Part shown: one piece after another, positions 37,788 through 47,897 of the stretch
How positions within the stretch are numbered: the stretch's first letter is position 1
Layout: each line of letters starts with the position of its first letter
NCBI RefSeq assembly: GCF_900119145.1
Contig: NZ_FPIY01000003.1
Coordinates: forward strand, 348,299 to 412,298
Direction of reading: 5' to 3'
From: Cellulophaga fucicola
GTDB lineage: Bacteria; Bacteroidota; Bacteroidia; Flavobacteriales; Flavobacteriaceae
Length of the DNA: 64,000 bases
Notes under the pieces: generated by a model
What the model was told of the DNA's origin: nothing
The model's database searches: none
The model's input: the letters and a program-made list of their open reading frames with translations, nothing else
Program-made: the position numbers and the translations under genes

Positions 37788-38837
37788 ATGAGTAACAATC
37801 AACAGCCACAACCAGGTTCAGAAGAAATAGATTTAGGGCAGTTATTTCAGTTAATAGGAAATGCTTTTAAAAAGCTATTTGCTTTTATAGGTAGTATTTT
37901 TAAAGGGGTTTTTCATTTTATAATGTTGTTTTTAATCTTTATTCAAAAGCACTTTATAAAATTTGTGATTGCAGGAGTAATTGGTATTGGTTTAGGTGTA
38001 TATTTAGACTTGAGAAAGCAAGATGTTTTTGTTTCTAGTATGGTTGTAGAGCCTAATTTTAATAGTGTGCAACAGTTGTACAATAACATTAGCTTTTATA
38101 ACGAATTGGCAAAAGCTCAGGATTCAATTACTTTGGCAAGTGCTTTAAAGATAACAGCTAAAGAAGCGGCTAGTATTAAGAAGTTTGAAATAGAGTCGTT
38201 TTCAGATGAAAACCAGAAGGTGCTATTATTTGATAAGTTTATTAGAGAGTTAGATTCGACCACGGTAAAGAACCTTGATTTTGAAGCTTATTTAAAAAAC
38301 TTTAATACGTTTGATGCACGTTTTCATAAGATTAACTTGGTAAGTACAAATAGTACTGTTGCTAAAAAGGCTCAGCCAACAATAGTTAAATCAATATCTA
38401 GTAACGGTTACTTTAAAGAGCAAAAAGAAACTAACGATAAGAATATTGGTTTTCAAGAAGAGATTTATAAGCAACAATTAAACGAAATTATTTCTCTACA
38501 GCAATTGTATAAAGATGTAATGGTTAAAGAAGCTTCTAAGGAAATAGGAGGAACGAACATTAATCTTGCAGATAATGGAAGTGGTAAAAACAAAGAGATA
38601 GAGCTCTTAAAAGAAAGAGACGATTTAAAAGAGAAAATAGTAGAGTTAAACTTAGAAAAAGCAAATAAAGCAACCATTCTTAATGTAATATCTGATTTTC
38701 CAACAAGAGGTGTTAAGTTAGGTGGGATTACAAATCAGTATAAATTTTTATTGCCTTTATTATTGGTTTCTTTGGTTTTAATTTTGTTATTGTTATTAGA
38801 GTTGAACAAAGCATTAAAGAGTTATACTAAAAAATAA
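37788..38837 (+). CDS. Wzz-like chain-length determinant/polysaccharide co-polymerase
   Basis: 349 residues. Two membrane segments frame the protein: an N-terminal pair of hydrophobic stretches (about 30-77) and a final helix (FLLPLLLVSLVLILLLLLEL, about 322-341). Between them lies a charged, mainly helical periplasmic domain with coiled-coil (about 225-300). This is the plan of Wzz proteins, which set the length of O-antigen or capsule chains made by Wzy. Its stop codon overlaps the rmlB ATG by 1 nt, tying it to the polysaccharide locus. Confidence 0.8.
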   Translation: MSNNQQPQPGSEEIDLGQLFQLIGNAFKKLFAFIGSIFKGVFHFIMLFLIFIQKHFIKFVIAGVIGIGLGVYLDLRKQDVFVSSMVVEPNFNSVQQLYNNISFYNELAKAQDSITLASALKITAKEAASIKKFEIESFSDENQKVLLFDKFIRELDSTTVKNLDFEAYLKNFNTFDARFHKINLVSTNSTVAKKAQPTIVKSISSNGYFKEQKETNDKNIGFQEEIYKQQLNEIISLQQLYKDVMVKEASKEIGGTNINLADNGSGKNKEIELLKERDDLKEKIVELNLEKANKATILNVISDFPTRGVKLGGITNQYKFLLPLLLVSLVLILLLLLELNKALKSYTKK

Positions 38838-39880
38838 TGAATATCTTAATTACAGGAGGGGCAGGGTTTATCGGATCTCATGTAGTTAGGAGGTTTGTGC
38901 AGTCATATCCAAAATATCATATTTATAACGTAGATGTCTTAACGTATGCTGGTAATTTAGAGAATTTATCAGATATAGAAGGATTGTCAAATTATACGTT
39001 TATAAAGGGTGATATTACAAATGAGAATTTTATTCAAGATATATTCAAAAAATATAATTTTGATGGAGTTATTCATTTAGCAGCGGAATCACATGTAGAT
39101 AGATCCATTGCAGACCCTATGGCTTTTGTGAAAACAAATGTGATTGGAACAGTAAATTTGCTTAATGCTGCCAGAGATTGTTGGAAAAATGACTTGGAAA
39201 GTAAACGATTTTATCATATAAGTACAGATGAAGTGTACGGAGCTTTAGGAGAATCTGGTTTATTTACGGAGTCTACGGAGTACGATCCTAATTCGCCCTA
39301 CTCAGCTTCTAAAGCAAGTTCAGACCACTTTGTAAGAGCATACGGAGAAACGTATAAGTTACCATATGTAATAACTAATTGCTCTAATAATTACGGGCCA
39401 AATCATTTTCCGGAAAAATTGATTCCGTTATTTATCAATAATATCATACATAAAAAGGCATTACCTGTTTATGGAGATGGTAATTATACTAGAGATTGGC
39501 TATATGTAATAGATCATGCCAGAGCTATAGATTTGGTTTTTCATAAAGGGAAAAATGGAGAAACGTATAATATAGGCGGATTCAACGAATGGAAGAATAT
39601 TGATTTAGTAAAATTATTGTGTAAAATAATGGATGCTAAACTGGAGAGACTTAATGGTAATAGCGAAAAGCTAATTACCTATGTTAAAGATAGACCAGGT
39701 CACGATTTACGTTATGCTATAGACGCATCAAAAATTAATAAAGAATTGGGTTGGGAACCATCTGTAACTTTTGAAGAAGGCTTAGAAAAAACTGTAGACT
39801 GGTATTTACAAAATGAAGAATGGCTAGAAAGTGTAACTTCCGGAGCATATCAGGATTACTATAAAAAACAGTACAATTAA
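38837..39880 (+). CDS. rmlB: dTDP-glucose 4,6-dehydratase
   Basis: 347 residues of the extended SDR family. It converts dTDP-glucose to dTDP-4-keto-6-deoxyglucose, the second step of dTDP-rhamnose synthesis. It shows the NAD motif GGAGFIGSHVV, HLAAESHVDRSI, the catalytic STDEVYG and YSASK, and NCSNNYGPNHFPEKLIPL. It heads rmlBACD in the usual flavobacterial order. Confidence 0.97.
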   Translation: MNILITGGAGFIGSHVVRRFVQSYPKYHIYNVDVLTYAGNLENLSDIEGLSNYTFIKGDITNENFIQDIFKKYNFDGVIHLAAESHVDRSIADPMAFVKTNVIGTVNLLNAARDCWKNDLESKRFYHISTDEVYGALGESGLFTESTEYDPNSPYSASKASSDHFVRAYGETYKLPYVITNCSNNYGPNHFPEKLIPLFINNIIHKKALPVYGDGNYTRDWLYVIDHARAIDLVFHKGKNGETYNIGGFNEWKNIDLVKLLCKIMDAKLERLNGNSEKLITYVKDRPGHDLRYAIDASKINKELGWEPSVTFEEGLEKTVDWYLQNEEWLESVTSGAYQDYYKKQYN

Positions 39881-39889
39881 ATAAGAGTT

Positions 39890-40753
39890 ATGAAAGGTAT
39901 AATACTTGCAGGGGGATCTGGATCTAGATTGCATCCGCTTACATTAAGTGTAAGCAAGCAATTAATGCCTATTTATGACAAGCCAATGATTTACTACCCG
40001 CTATCTACCCTAATGTACGCAGGTATAAAAGAAATTTTAATAATATCTACTCCAAAAGATTTACTGTTATTTAAAGATTTGTTGGGAGATGGAACAAAAT
40101 ATGGCTGTAATTTTCAGTATGCTGTTCAAGAAAGTCCTAATGGATTGGCAGAGGCTTTTATTATAGGAGAAGATTTTATAGGTAACGATAAGGTTGCTCT
40201 TATATTGGGTGATAATATTTTTTATGGTTCCGGATTAGCACAATTATTACAATCTAATAATGATCCTGAAGGAGGAATAATATATGCTTACAGGGTACAT
40301 GATCCAGAACGTTATGGAGTAGTTGAGTTTAATGATGAAGGTAAGGCTATTAGTATAGAAGAAAAGCCAGAAGAACCTAAATCTAATTATGCTGTTCCAG
40401 GTATTTATTTTTATGACAATACAGTAGTTTCTATAGCTAAAAATATGAAGCCAAGTAATCGTGGAGAACTAGAAATTACGGATGTAAATAAAGCATATTT
40501 AGAGCAAGGCAAGTTAAGTGTAAGTATTTTAGATCGCGGTACAGCTTGGTTAGATACGGGTACTTTTCAATCTTTAATGCAAGCATCACAATTTGTAGAG
40601 GTTTTAGAAGAGCGTCAAGGTTTGACTATTGGAGCCATTGAAGCCGCAGCATATGAAATGGGTTATATCAACAAAGATCAATTTATAGCTTTGGCAGAAC
40701 CATTGTTAAAAAGTGGTTATGGGAAGAACCTTTTAGGAATATTGGATAAATAA
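39890..40753 (+). CDS. rmlA: Glucose-1-phosphate thymidylyltransferase
   Basis: 287 residues, the usual length for RmlA, which makes dTDP-glucose from glucose-1-phosphate and dTTP. The nucleotidyltransferase signature [38 protein letters not shown] and [19 protein letters not shown] are all present. It lies 9 nt after rmlB and 2 nt before rmlC. Confidence 0.97.
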   Translation: MKGIILAGGSGSRLHPLTLSVSKQLMPIYDKPMIYYPLSTLMYAGIKEILIISTPKDLLLFKDLLGDGTKYGCNFQYAVQESPNGLAEAFIIGEDFIGNDKVALILGDNIFYGSGLAQLLQSNNDPEGGIIYAYRVHDPERYGVVEFNDEGKAISIEEKPEEPKSNYAVPGIYFYDNTVVSIAKNMKPSNRGELEITDVNKAYLEQGKLSVSILDRGTAWLDTGTFQSLMQASQFVEVLEERQGLTIGAIEAAAYEMGYINKDQFIALAEPLLKSGYGKNLLGILDK

Positions 40754-40755
40754 GA

Positions 40756-41301
40756 ATGAAGGTTACAAAAACAAAATTGGAAGGTTGTGTAGTTATAGAG
40801 CCTACGCTATTTAATGATGAAAGAGGATACTTCTTTGAAAGTTTTAATACCGAACGGTTTAATACTGCTATTGGAAATGAAATTAATTTTGTTCAGGATA
40901 ACCAATCATTTTCAACGAGAGGAGTTGTAAGGGCATTACATTTTCAAAAGGGTGATGACGCTCAAGCAAAGTTAATTCGTGTTTTAAATGGTGTTATTTT
41001 AGATGTGGTGGTAGATTTAAGGCCCCATTCTAAAACCTACGGAGAATATTTTTCAGTTGAACTATCTTCAGAAAATAAAAAACAGTTATTTGTACCAAAA
41101 GGTTTTGCACATGGGTTTTCTGTGTTGAGTGATACTGCTGAAGTTCTATATAAGTGTGATAATTATTACAACAAAAAATCTGAAGGTGGAATAATCTATA
41201 ACGATGCAACTTTAAATATTGATTGGAAGCTTAAATCAGAAGAAATTAAAGTTTCAGAAAAAGATTTGATTTTACCAACTTTTAAGAGCGCATTGGTATG
41301 A
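40756..41301 (+). CDS. rmlC: dTDP-4-dehydrorhamnose 3,5-epimerase
   Basis: 181 residues, cupin-fold RmlC. It shows FFESFNTERF, the QDNQSFS segment, RGVVRALHFQ (catalytic His) and LFVPKGFAHGFSVLSDTAEVLYKCD. It overlaps rmlD by 4 nt (ATGA). Confidence 0.97.
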   Translation: MKVTKTKLEGCVVIEPTLFNDERGYFFESFNTERFNTAIGNEINFVQDNQSFSTRGVVRALHFQKGDDAQAKLIRVLNGVILDVVVDLRPHSKTYGEYFSVELSSENKKQLFVPKGFAHGFSVLSDTAEVLYKCDNYYNKKSEGGIIYNDATLNIDWKLKSEEIKVSEKDLILPTFKSALV

Positions 41302-42077
41302 TAAAGATTTTAGTAACTGGTGCAAACGGACAATTAGGACAGAGTATTCAGGCTATAAAAGACAATTATATTGATATAGACTTTACATTTTGTAATTCTA
41401 AGGATTTAGATATAACGAATACTGAAGAAGTAAAAGAATTTTTTAGCACTAATGAATTTCGCTATTGCATAAATTGTGCTGCTTATACAAATGTAGAGCA
41501 ATCAGAGAAAACTCCAGAAAAGGCTTATTTAGTTAATGGTGATGGTGCAAGAAATATTGCAAAAGAGTGTGAAAAATATAATATAATACTTGTTCATATA
41601 TCAACAGATTATGTTTTTGATGGAGAAAAAGGCTCACCATATGCAATATCAGATAGCACAAACCCTATTAATGAGTATGGAAAATCTAAATTAATAGGAG
41701 AAAATTATATTAGAGAAATAGTAAAAAAATATTTTATAGTAAGAACATCTTGGTTGTATTCAGAATTTGGGCATAATTTTTATAAAACAATTTTATATAA
41801 AGCAAGAAAGGGAGAAGACTTAGCCGTTATAGATACAGAAACAGGTTGCCCTACAAATGCAAATAATCTTGCAAAATATATTTTGGAATTAGTTAGTTCT
41901 AATAATAAAAGTTTTGGAGTGAAGCATTTTACAGATAATAAACCAATGACTTGGTATAGTTTTGCTAGTGAAGTTTTAAAAAATAATAAGTTAGATAAGA
42001 CTACAAAGCTTGTAAGGGCTAATAATTATCGTAGTTTTGCTAAAAGGCCTAAGAATAGTACACTTTTGTGTAACTAG
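41298..42077 (+). CDS. rmlD: dTDP-4-dehydrorhamnose reductase, C-terminally shortened
   Basis: 259 residues, whereas RmlD is usually near 285. The NAD(P) motif ([12 protein letters not shown]), [21 protein letters not shown] and the catalytic YGKSK are intact. The conserved AKRPKNSTL block near the end is present but is followed only by LCN and a stop, so the last helical segment (about 25 residues) is missing. In the next frame the bases just after (about 42067-42105) encode [11 protein letters not shown], which could be a leftover of that tail. A small deletion with frameshift is the simplest explanation; whether the enzyme still works is open. Confidence 0.85.
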   Translation: MIKILVTGANGQLGQSIQAIKDNYIDIDFTFCNSKDLDITNTEEVKEFFSTNEFRYCINCAAYTNVEQSEKTPEKAYLVNGDGARNIAKECEKYNIILVHISTDYVFDGEKGSPYAISDSTNPINEYGKSKLIGENYIREIVKKYFIVRTSWLYSEFGHNFYKTILYKARKGEDLAVIDTETGCPTNANNLAKYILELVSSNNKSFGVKHFTDNKPMTWYSFASEVLKNNKLDKTTKLVRANNYRSFAKRPKNSTLLCN

Positions 42078-42105
42078 TTTAGGTTGTAATAAAAAAATAC
42101 AGAAA

Positions 42106-43506
42106 GTGATAAAGAAGATTTGTTGTATAGGAGCAGGATATGTTGGGGGACCAACAATGGCTATTATTGCTCAAAAGTGTCCAGAAATCGAGATTACGGT
42201 AGTTGATTTAAATCAGAAACGAATTGATCAATGGAATGATACAGATGTATCTAATATTCCGATATATGAGCCCGGTTTATCTGATGTGGTTGCAGAGGCA
42301 AGAGGAAGAAACTTGTTTTTTGATACTGATATAGATAAAGCTATAGATGAGTCAGATATGATTTTCATCTCTGTAAATACGCCAACCAAAACATATGGTA
42401 AAGGTAAAGGTATGGCAGCAGATTTAAAATATATAGAGCTTTGTGCAAGGCAAATAGCACGAGTTGCAAAGTCTGATAAAATTGTAGTAGAAAAATCTAC
42501 CTTGCCTGTTAGAACAGCTCAAGCTCTTAAAAATATATTAGATCATACAGGTAACGATGTTAACTTTGAGATATTATCTAATCCAGAATTTTTAGCAGAA
42601 GGTACTGCCGTATCAGATTTAACTAATCCAGATAGAGTGTTAATAGGTGGTCAGCAAGAAACTGAAAAAGGAAAGCAAGCTGTAGAGGCTTTAGTGAGTA
42701 TTTATGCAAATTGGGTCCCTAAAGATAAAATTTTAACCACTAATTTATGGTCATCAGAATTATCTAAACTAACTGCGAATGCCTTTTTAGCGCAAAGAGT
42801 TTCCTCTATTAATGCAATGAGTGAACTGTGTGAAATAACAGGGGCAAATGTAGACGAAGTTGCAAAGGCAATAGGAATGGATAGTCGTATTGGCCCAAAA
42901 TTTCTAAAATCGTCAGTCGGCTTTGGTGGCTCTTGTTTTCAAAAAGATATTTTAAACTTAGTTTATATAGCTAAATCTTATGGTTTAAACGAAGTAGCAG
43001 ATTATTGGGAGCAAGTAATTTTAATGAACGATCACCAAAAGAGAAGATTTGCGCATAATATTGTTAAAACATTATACAATACCGTATCAGATAAGAAAAT
43101 TGCATTTTTAGGATGGGCATTTAAAAAAGATACAAACGATACTAGAGAGTCTCCTGCTATTTATGTGGCAGAAGAGTTGTTGTTAGAACAGGCTAAAATA
43201 TCAGTTTGGGATCCCAAGGTTAAAGACGCACAAGTTTATACAGATATTAATACACTAGGTTCTATTGAAGCCGATGAGGTTGATAACAAGTTACAGGTTG
43301 CTAAAGACCCTTATGAAGCGTGTAAAAATTCACACGCTATTGCTGTTTTAACAGAGTGGGAGGAATTTAATACGTATGATTGGCAGCGTATTTATGATAA
43401 TATGCACAAACCAGCCTTTGTTTTTGACGGTAGAGGTGTTTTAGATAAAAATAAGCTTCAAGAAATTGGTTTTGTGTATTACAGAATTGGTGAGGGAGGT
43501 GTTTAA
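42106..43506 (+). CDS. ugd: UDP-glucose 6-dehydrogenase
   Basis: 467 residues from a GTG at 42106, which gives the family start ([16 protein letters not shown]). It oxidises UDP-glucose to UDP-glucuronate. It resembles the animal-type enzyme common in Bacteroidota: [42 protein letters not shown], and the catalytic Cys in [16 protein letters not shown]. An ATG at 42037 extends the frame, but the extra 23 residues overlap rmlD and are not conserved. With the decarboxylase at the right end it provides UDP-xylose. Confidence 0.95.
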   Translation: MIKKICCIGAGYVGGPTMAIIAQKCPEIEITVVDLNQKRIDQWNDTDVSNIPIYEPGLSDVVAEARGRNLFFDTDIDKAIDESDMIFISVNTPTKTYGKGKGMAADLKYIELCARQIARVAKSDKIVVEKSTLPVRTAQALKNILDHTGNDVNFEILSNPEFLAEGTAVSDLTNPDRVLIGGQQETEKGKQAVEALVSIYANWVPKDKILTTNLWSSELSKLTANAFLAQRVSSINAMSELCEITGANVDEVAKAIGMDSRIGPKFLKSSVGFGGSCFQKDILNLVYIAKSYGLNEVADYWEQVILMNDHQKRRFAHNIVKTLYNTVSDKKIAFLGWAFKKDTNDTRESPAIYVAEELLLEQAKISVWDPKVKDAQVYTDINTLGSIEADEVDNKLQVAKDPYEACKNSHAIAVLTEWEEFNTYDWQRIYDNMHKPAFVFDGRGVLDKNKLQEIGFVYYRIGEGGV

Positions 43507-43582
43507 AAAACAATTTAACATTATTTATTAAATAACAAGTTTTTTTATTGTTGATAATGTAATAATTATAATAAAAAATAAT

Positions 43583-44599
43583 ATGGAGTTTAAAGGAAAA
43601 TCATTATTAATTACAGGAGGTACGGGATCTTTAGGCAAAGCACTAACCAGTCATATTTTAAGTAATCATTCGGAGATAAGAAGATTAATTATTTTTTCTC
43701 GCGATGAGCAAAAACAATTCCAAATGGCTCAAGAGTTTCCAGTTTCAAAATTCCCTCAAATTAGGTTTTTTATTGGAGATGTTAGAGATAAAGATAGGTT
43801 AATCAGAGCTTTTAAGGGTGTTGATTATGTTATTCACGCGGCAGCTATGAAACATGTTCATTTAGCTGAATATAACCCTGAAGAATGTATAAAAACTAAT
43901 GTAGGAGGTGCTCAAAATGTGGTAGATGCCTGTTTTGAAACTAATGTAGAAAGAGTTGTGGCCCTATCTACAGATAAAGCTTGTGCTCCAATAAATTTAT
44001 ATGGAGCAACAAAATTAACTTCAGATAAACTCTTTGTTGCAGCAAATAATATTAAAGGAGATAGTCCTATTAGGTTTTCAGTAGTTCGTTATGGGAATGT
44101 AATGGGTTCTAATGGTTCTGTTATTCCTTTTTTTATTAATAAAAAGAATACGGAGGGGAAACTTCCTATTACTGACCCAAAAATGACTCGTTTTAATATT
44201 TCTCTGCAAGGTGGTGTTGATATGGTTATGCATGCGTTGGAAAATGCTTGGGGAGGAGAAATCTTTGTTCCAAAAATACCGTCTTATAGGATTATGGATG
44301 TTGCTGAGGCAATAGGCCCTAGTTGTGAAAAGCCAATAGTTGGTATTAGGCCTGGAGAAAAAGTACATGAAGAAATGATTACATCTTCAGATTCTTTTTA
44401 CACTTACGATTTAGGTAAGTATTATGTTATTATTCCAGCAACCCACAAATGGAAAATAGATGATTTTAAGACAACTTTTAATGCGGAAAAGGTATCTGAG
44501 GGTTTTAGTTATAATTCTGGAGATAATGAAGAGTGGGAGACCATAGAAAGTTTAAGGAAATTAATAATAGAACATGTAGACCCTAATTTTATAGCATAA
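43583..44599 (+). CDS. pseB: UDP-GlcNAc 4,6-dehydratase (inverting), first pseudaminic acid enzyme
   Basis: 338 residues of the extended SDR family. It carries the NADP motif GGTGSLGKAL, HAAAMKHVHLAEYNPEE, STDKACAPINLYGATK (catalytic YxxxK) and VRYGNVMGSNGSVIP. PseB makes UDP-2-acetamido-2,6-dideoxy-L-arabino-hexos-4-ulose. It starts a tightly packed pse run: the next gene begins 1 nt inside its stop. A 76-nt AT-rich gap before it may hold a promoter. Confidence 0.95.
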   Translation: MEFKGKSLLITGGTGSLGKALTSHILSNHSEIRRLIIFSRDEQKQFQMAQEFPVSKFPQIRFFIGDVRDKDRLIRAFKGVDYVIHAAAMKHVHLAEYNPEECIKTNVGGAQNVVDACFETNVERVVALSTDKACAPINLYGATKLTSDKLFVAANNIKGDSPIRFSVVRYGNVMGSNGSVIPFFINKKNTEGKLPITDPKMTRFNISLQGGVDMVMHALENAWGGEIFVPKIPSYRIMDVAEAIGPSCEKPIVGIRPGEKVHEEMITSSDSFYTYDLGKYYVIIPATHKWKIDDFKTTFNAEKVSEGFSYNSGDNEEWETIESLRKLIIEHVDPNFIA

Positions 44600-45744
44600 T
44601 GAATTCTATACCATACGGAAGACAAAACATAGAACAAGATGATATTGATGCTGTCGTTAAAACGCTTACTGCAGATTTTTTAACTCAAGGACCTAAGGTT
44701 AAAGAGTTTGAAGAGAAGTTTGCAGTATATGTTGGTGCTAAGTATTCAGTGGCAGTAAATAATGCTACTTCTGGTTTACATTTAGCAGTTTTAGCTTTAG
44801 GTTTAAAAGAAGGAGAACGTGTTATTACAACACCAATTACTTTTGCAGCATCAGCTAATTGTATTAGATATGCAGGAGGAGAAGTTTGGTTTGCAGATAT
44901 AGACTCAGACTCGTATGTATTATCTTTAGAGAGCACTAAAAAACTTATTGAAAGTAAACCTAAAGGTTTTTTTAAAGGTATTATACCAGTTGATTTTGCA
45001 GGGTTACCTGTAGATTTAGAAGCATTTAAGAAATTAGCTGATGAACATGGTTTATGGATAATTGAAGATGCTTGCCATGCACCAGGAGGATACTTTACAG
45101 ACTCCAAGGGTATAAAACAAATGTGTGGAAACGGTAATTACGCAGATATAGGAATCTTTTCTTTTCACCCTGTAAAACACATTGCTTGTGGTGAAGGTGG
45201 AATGGTAACAACAAATTCTGAAGAAGTATATAAAAAGCTAGCATCACTTAGAACACACGGAATAACCAAAGAAAATATGGCGGAAAACCATGGAGGATGG
45301 TTTTACGAAATGCAAGAATTAGGGTATAATTATAGGCTTACGGATATTCAATCTGCTCTTGGAATTACACAACTTGCTAAGAACAAAGCAGGAGTAGCCA
45401 GAAGAAACGAAATAGCGAATGCATATAAAGAAGCCTTTAAGGGAATAATCAAGTATCAAAACTTGCCTGAAGACGTTTTAAATGCACACCACTTATTTGT
45501 TATTGAAGTTGACGATAGAAAAGGTTTATATAATTACTTGAGAGAGCATAACATTTTTTCTCAAATACATTATATACCTGTACATACGCTGCCTTATTAT
45601 AAGAAAATAGGATACAATGAGGCTAATTTAGATAATTCTGAACATTATTACTCTAAATGTATTAGTTTACCAATGTACCCTAGCTTAAAAGATGAGGAAC
45701 AGGCTTTTGTTATCGAAAAAGTATTAACTTATATTAATGGCTAA
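44599..45744 (+). CDS. pseC: UDP-4-amino-4,6-dideoxy-N-acetyl-beta-L-altrosamine transaminase
   Basis: 381 residues of the DegT/DnrJ/EryC1 aminotransferase family. The PLP lysine is Lys193 in FSFHPVKHIACGEGGM. VNNATSGLHLAVLALGL, TPITFAASANCIRYAGG and VDFAGLPVD fit PseC. It performs the second step of pseudaminic acid synthesis. Its end overlaps pseF by 8 nt. Confidence 0.95.
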   Translation: MNSIPYGRQNIEQDDIDAVVKTLTADFLTQGPKVKEFEEKFAVYVGAKYSVAVNNATSGLHLAVLALGLKEGERVITTPITFAASANCIRYAGGEVWFADIDSDSYVLSLESTKKLIESKPKGFFKGIIPVDFAGLPVDLEAFKKLADEHGLWIIEDACHAPGGYFTDSKGIKQMCGNGNYADIGIFSFHPVKHIACGEGGMVTTNSEEVYKKLASLRTHGITKENMAENHGGWFYEMQELGYNYRLTDIQSALGITQLAKNKAGVARRNEIANAYKEAFKGIIKYQNLPEDVLNAHHLFVIEVDDRKGLYNYLREHNIFSQIHYIPVHTLPYYKKIGYNEANLDNSEHYYSKCISLPMYPSLKDEEQAFVIEKVLTYING

Positions 45745-46426
45745 TTTAGCAATCATACCGGCAAGAGGAGGAAGCAAACGAATTCCAAGAAAGAATATCA
45801 AAGTTTTTTTGGGCAAACCTATTATGGCCTATTCAATAGAAGCCGCGATACAAAGTAATTTGTTTGATGAGGTTATGGTATCTACAGATGATGAGGAAAT
45901 TGCACAAATAGCTAAAAAATATGGAGCAACAGTTCCGTTTTTGAGAAGTAAAAATAATGCTAACGATTTTGCTGTTTTAGCAGATGTAGTTCAAGAAGTT
46001 GTAAGTAAATACAAAGAGAAAAACAAGAAATTTGATAATATCTGCTGTATACTACCAACGGCACCTTTTGTAACTTTCAAAAAAATTAATGAAGCATATA
46101 CCACATTTATAGACAATAATTTTGATAGTGTTTTTCCTGTATTAGAATTTTCTTTTCCAATACAACGTTCTCTAAAAATAGAAGCAGATAAAGTAGCTAT
46201 GGTTTGGAGTGAACACTTAAATACGCGTTCGCAGGATTTAGAGTCTAGATACCACGATTCTGGTCAGTTTTATTGGTTAAAATCTACATCTTTTAATAAT
46301 AATAAAAAGTTATTTACAGATAACTCTGGAGCTATAATTATTTCGGAACTAGAAGCCCAAGATATTGATACTGAAACGGATTGGAAACTAGCAGAAATTA
46401 AATATAAACTCCTACTCAATGACTAA
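45737..46426 (+). CDS. pseF: Pseudaminic acid cytidylyltransferase
   Basis: 229 residues of the CMP-NeuAc synthetase family. It shows the CTP motif IPARGGSKRIPRKN, STDDEEIAQIAKKYGA, and the PseF-like YHDSGQFYWLKS. It makes CMP-pseudaminic acid. It overlaps both neighbours by 8 nt. Confidence 0.94.
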   Translation: MANLAIIPARGGSKRIPRKNIKVFLGKPIMAYSIEAAIQSNLFDEVMVSTDDEEIAQIAKKYGATVPFLRSKNNANDFAVLADVVQEVVSKYKEKNKKFDNICCILPTAPFVTFKKINEAYTTFIDNNFDSVFPVLEFSFPIQRSLKIEADKVAMVWSEHLNTRSQDLESRYHDSGQFYWLKSTSFNNNKKLFTDNSGAIIISELEAQDIDTETDWKLAEIKYKLLLND

Positions 46427-47897
46427 GAAAATAATCTTTAGAGCAGATGGAAGCTCCACAACTGGATTAGGTCATTTATACAGATTATTTAGTCTTGTAG
46501 AAATTGTTAAAGATACTTTTGAGTTTGTTTTTTTAACAAACGAAACTTCAACAGTTTCAGTTATTCCTTCAAATTATAATAAAGAAGTTATACCGGAAAA
46601 CATTAAAACGGAAGATGAACCAAAATGGTTAGCAGTAAATTATTCACCTCAAGAATATATCATAATTGCTGATGGCTATCAATTTATATCGTCTTATCAA
46701 AAAGAAATAAAGCAAAAAGGCTATAGTTTAATTTATATTGATGATTTATCCAAAGAATACATGTACGCAGACGTGGTTATAAATCATTCACCTTATATTC
46801 AGGATATAGACTATGAAAAGGAAGCATACACAAAGCTAGCTTTAGGGACTAAATACGCGTTATTGAGACCGCTTTTTTTAAAAGAAGCTAAAAAGAATAG
46901 AGTTATAAACGTAATTGATAGTGTATTTGTATGTTTTGGCGGTGCAGATCCTTTTAATTTAAGTTTGAAAGCTGTTGAATCGCTTTTAAAAATTTCTAAT
47001 TTTAAAAATATACACGTTGTTTTAGGGGCTGCGTATAAGCATAAAGAAATTTTTTATTTAGAAGAAAAATATTCTGGTAAAATAAAAACATATAGAAATC
47101 TTAGTGAAGAAGATTTAATAAAAACTATACAACTATGTAATTTTGCAATTGCACCTTCTAGTACGATTGTATATGAGTTATGCTCAATAAAGCTGCCAAT
47201 CTTATCTGGGTATTTTGTAGACAATCAGAGGGGTATTTATGACTCATTACTAAAATCAGGCGCTATTTATGGAGGAGGTAGTTTTAATAATTACACTGTT
47301 CAAGACTTTGAAGTTAAAGTTGAGGAAATATTAAAACATAGCGAAATAAGTCACTTTATTAAAAACCAAAAGAGACTCTTTAGCGGAGATAGTAAAAATA
47401 ATTTATTAGAACTATTAAACCCTTTATTGATAACATTTAGATTAGCCAAAGTAGAAGATATGCTAATGGTATATGATTTGTCTAATGATGAAACTGTTAG
47501 GTATTTTTCCTATAATTCAAAACCAATTGTACTTGAAAGTCATAAAAAATGGTTTGAGAGTAAAATAACAGATAAAAATTGTTTGTTTTTAATTGCCTTG
47601 TTTAATAATGAGTCTGCAGGGATTATCCGCTATGAAATGAATGATAAATTTGCAACAGTAGGAGTCTTAATCGCAAAAAAATTTCGAGGAAAAAAAATGG
47701 CTCCTTATTTTTTAAGGGAATCGGCAAAAAAATATTTTGAACAAAATGATCTTCCTATTTTTGCTTATATTAAAGAAGAAAATAAAGCTTCAATTAAATC
47801 ATTTGAGAACTCTGGTTATTCTTTTTATAAAAAGGAAAATGTTAAGGGAGAACCTAGTCTTATATATAAATTAGAAAAAAACAATGTTAAACCATAA
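46419..47897 (+). CDS. Fused UDP-sugar hydrolase PseG and N-acetyltransferase PseH
   Basis: 492 residues. The N-terminal part (about 1-340) is PseG-like: RADGSSTTGLGHLYR with the catalytic His19, then VCFGGADPFNLSLK and APSSTIVYELCSIKLPIL. PseG-type enzymes remove UDP from the diamino sugar. The C-terminal part (about 345-490) is a GNAT acetyltransferase like PseH: FRLAKVEDMLMVYDLSNDE, GVLIAKKFRGKKMA and NKASIKSFENSGYSFYKK. In Campylobacter these are separate proteins; here they form one chain, so two successive steps are physically linked. It overlaps pseF by 8 nt and pseI by 14 nt. Confidence 0.92.
   Translation: MTKKIIFRADGSSTTGLGHLYRLFSLVEIVKDTFEFVFLTNETSTVSVIPSNYNKEVIPENIKTEDEPKWLAVNYSPQEYIIIADGYQFISSYQKEIKQKGYSLIYIDDLSKEYMYADVVINHSPYIQDIDYEKEAYTKLALGTKYALLRPLFLKEAKKNRVINVIDSVFVCFGGADPFNLSLKAVESLLKISNFKNIHVVLGAAYKHKEIFYLEEKYSGKIKTYRNLSEEDLIKTIQLCNFAIAPSSTIVYELCSIKLPILSGYFVDNQRGIYDSLLKSGAIYGGGSFNNYTVQDFEVKVEEILKHSEISHFIKNQKRLFSGDSKNNLLELLNPLLITFRLAKVEDMLMVYDLSNDETVRYFSYNSKPIVLESHKKWFESKITDKNCLFLIALFNNESAGIIRYEMNDKFATVGVLIAKKFRGKKMAPYFLRESAKKYFEQNDLPIFAYIKEENKASIKSFENSGYSFYKKENVKGEPSLIYKLEKNNVKP

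Noticed and set aside
42037-42105. Upstream ATG start for ugd
   Set aside because: The added 23 residues overlap rmlD and are not part of the family; the GTG at 42106 gives the conserved N-terminus.
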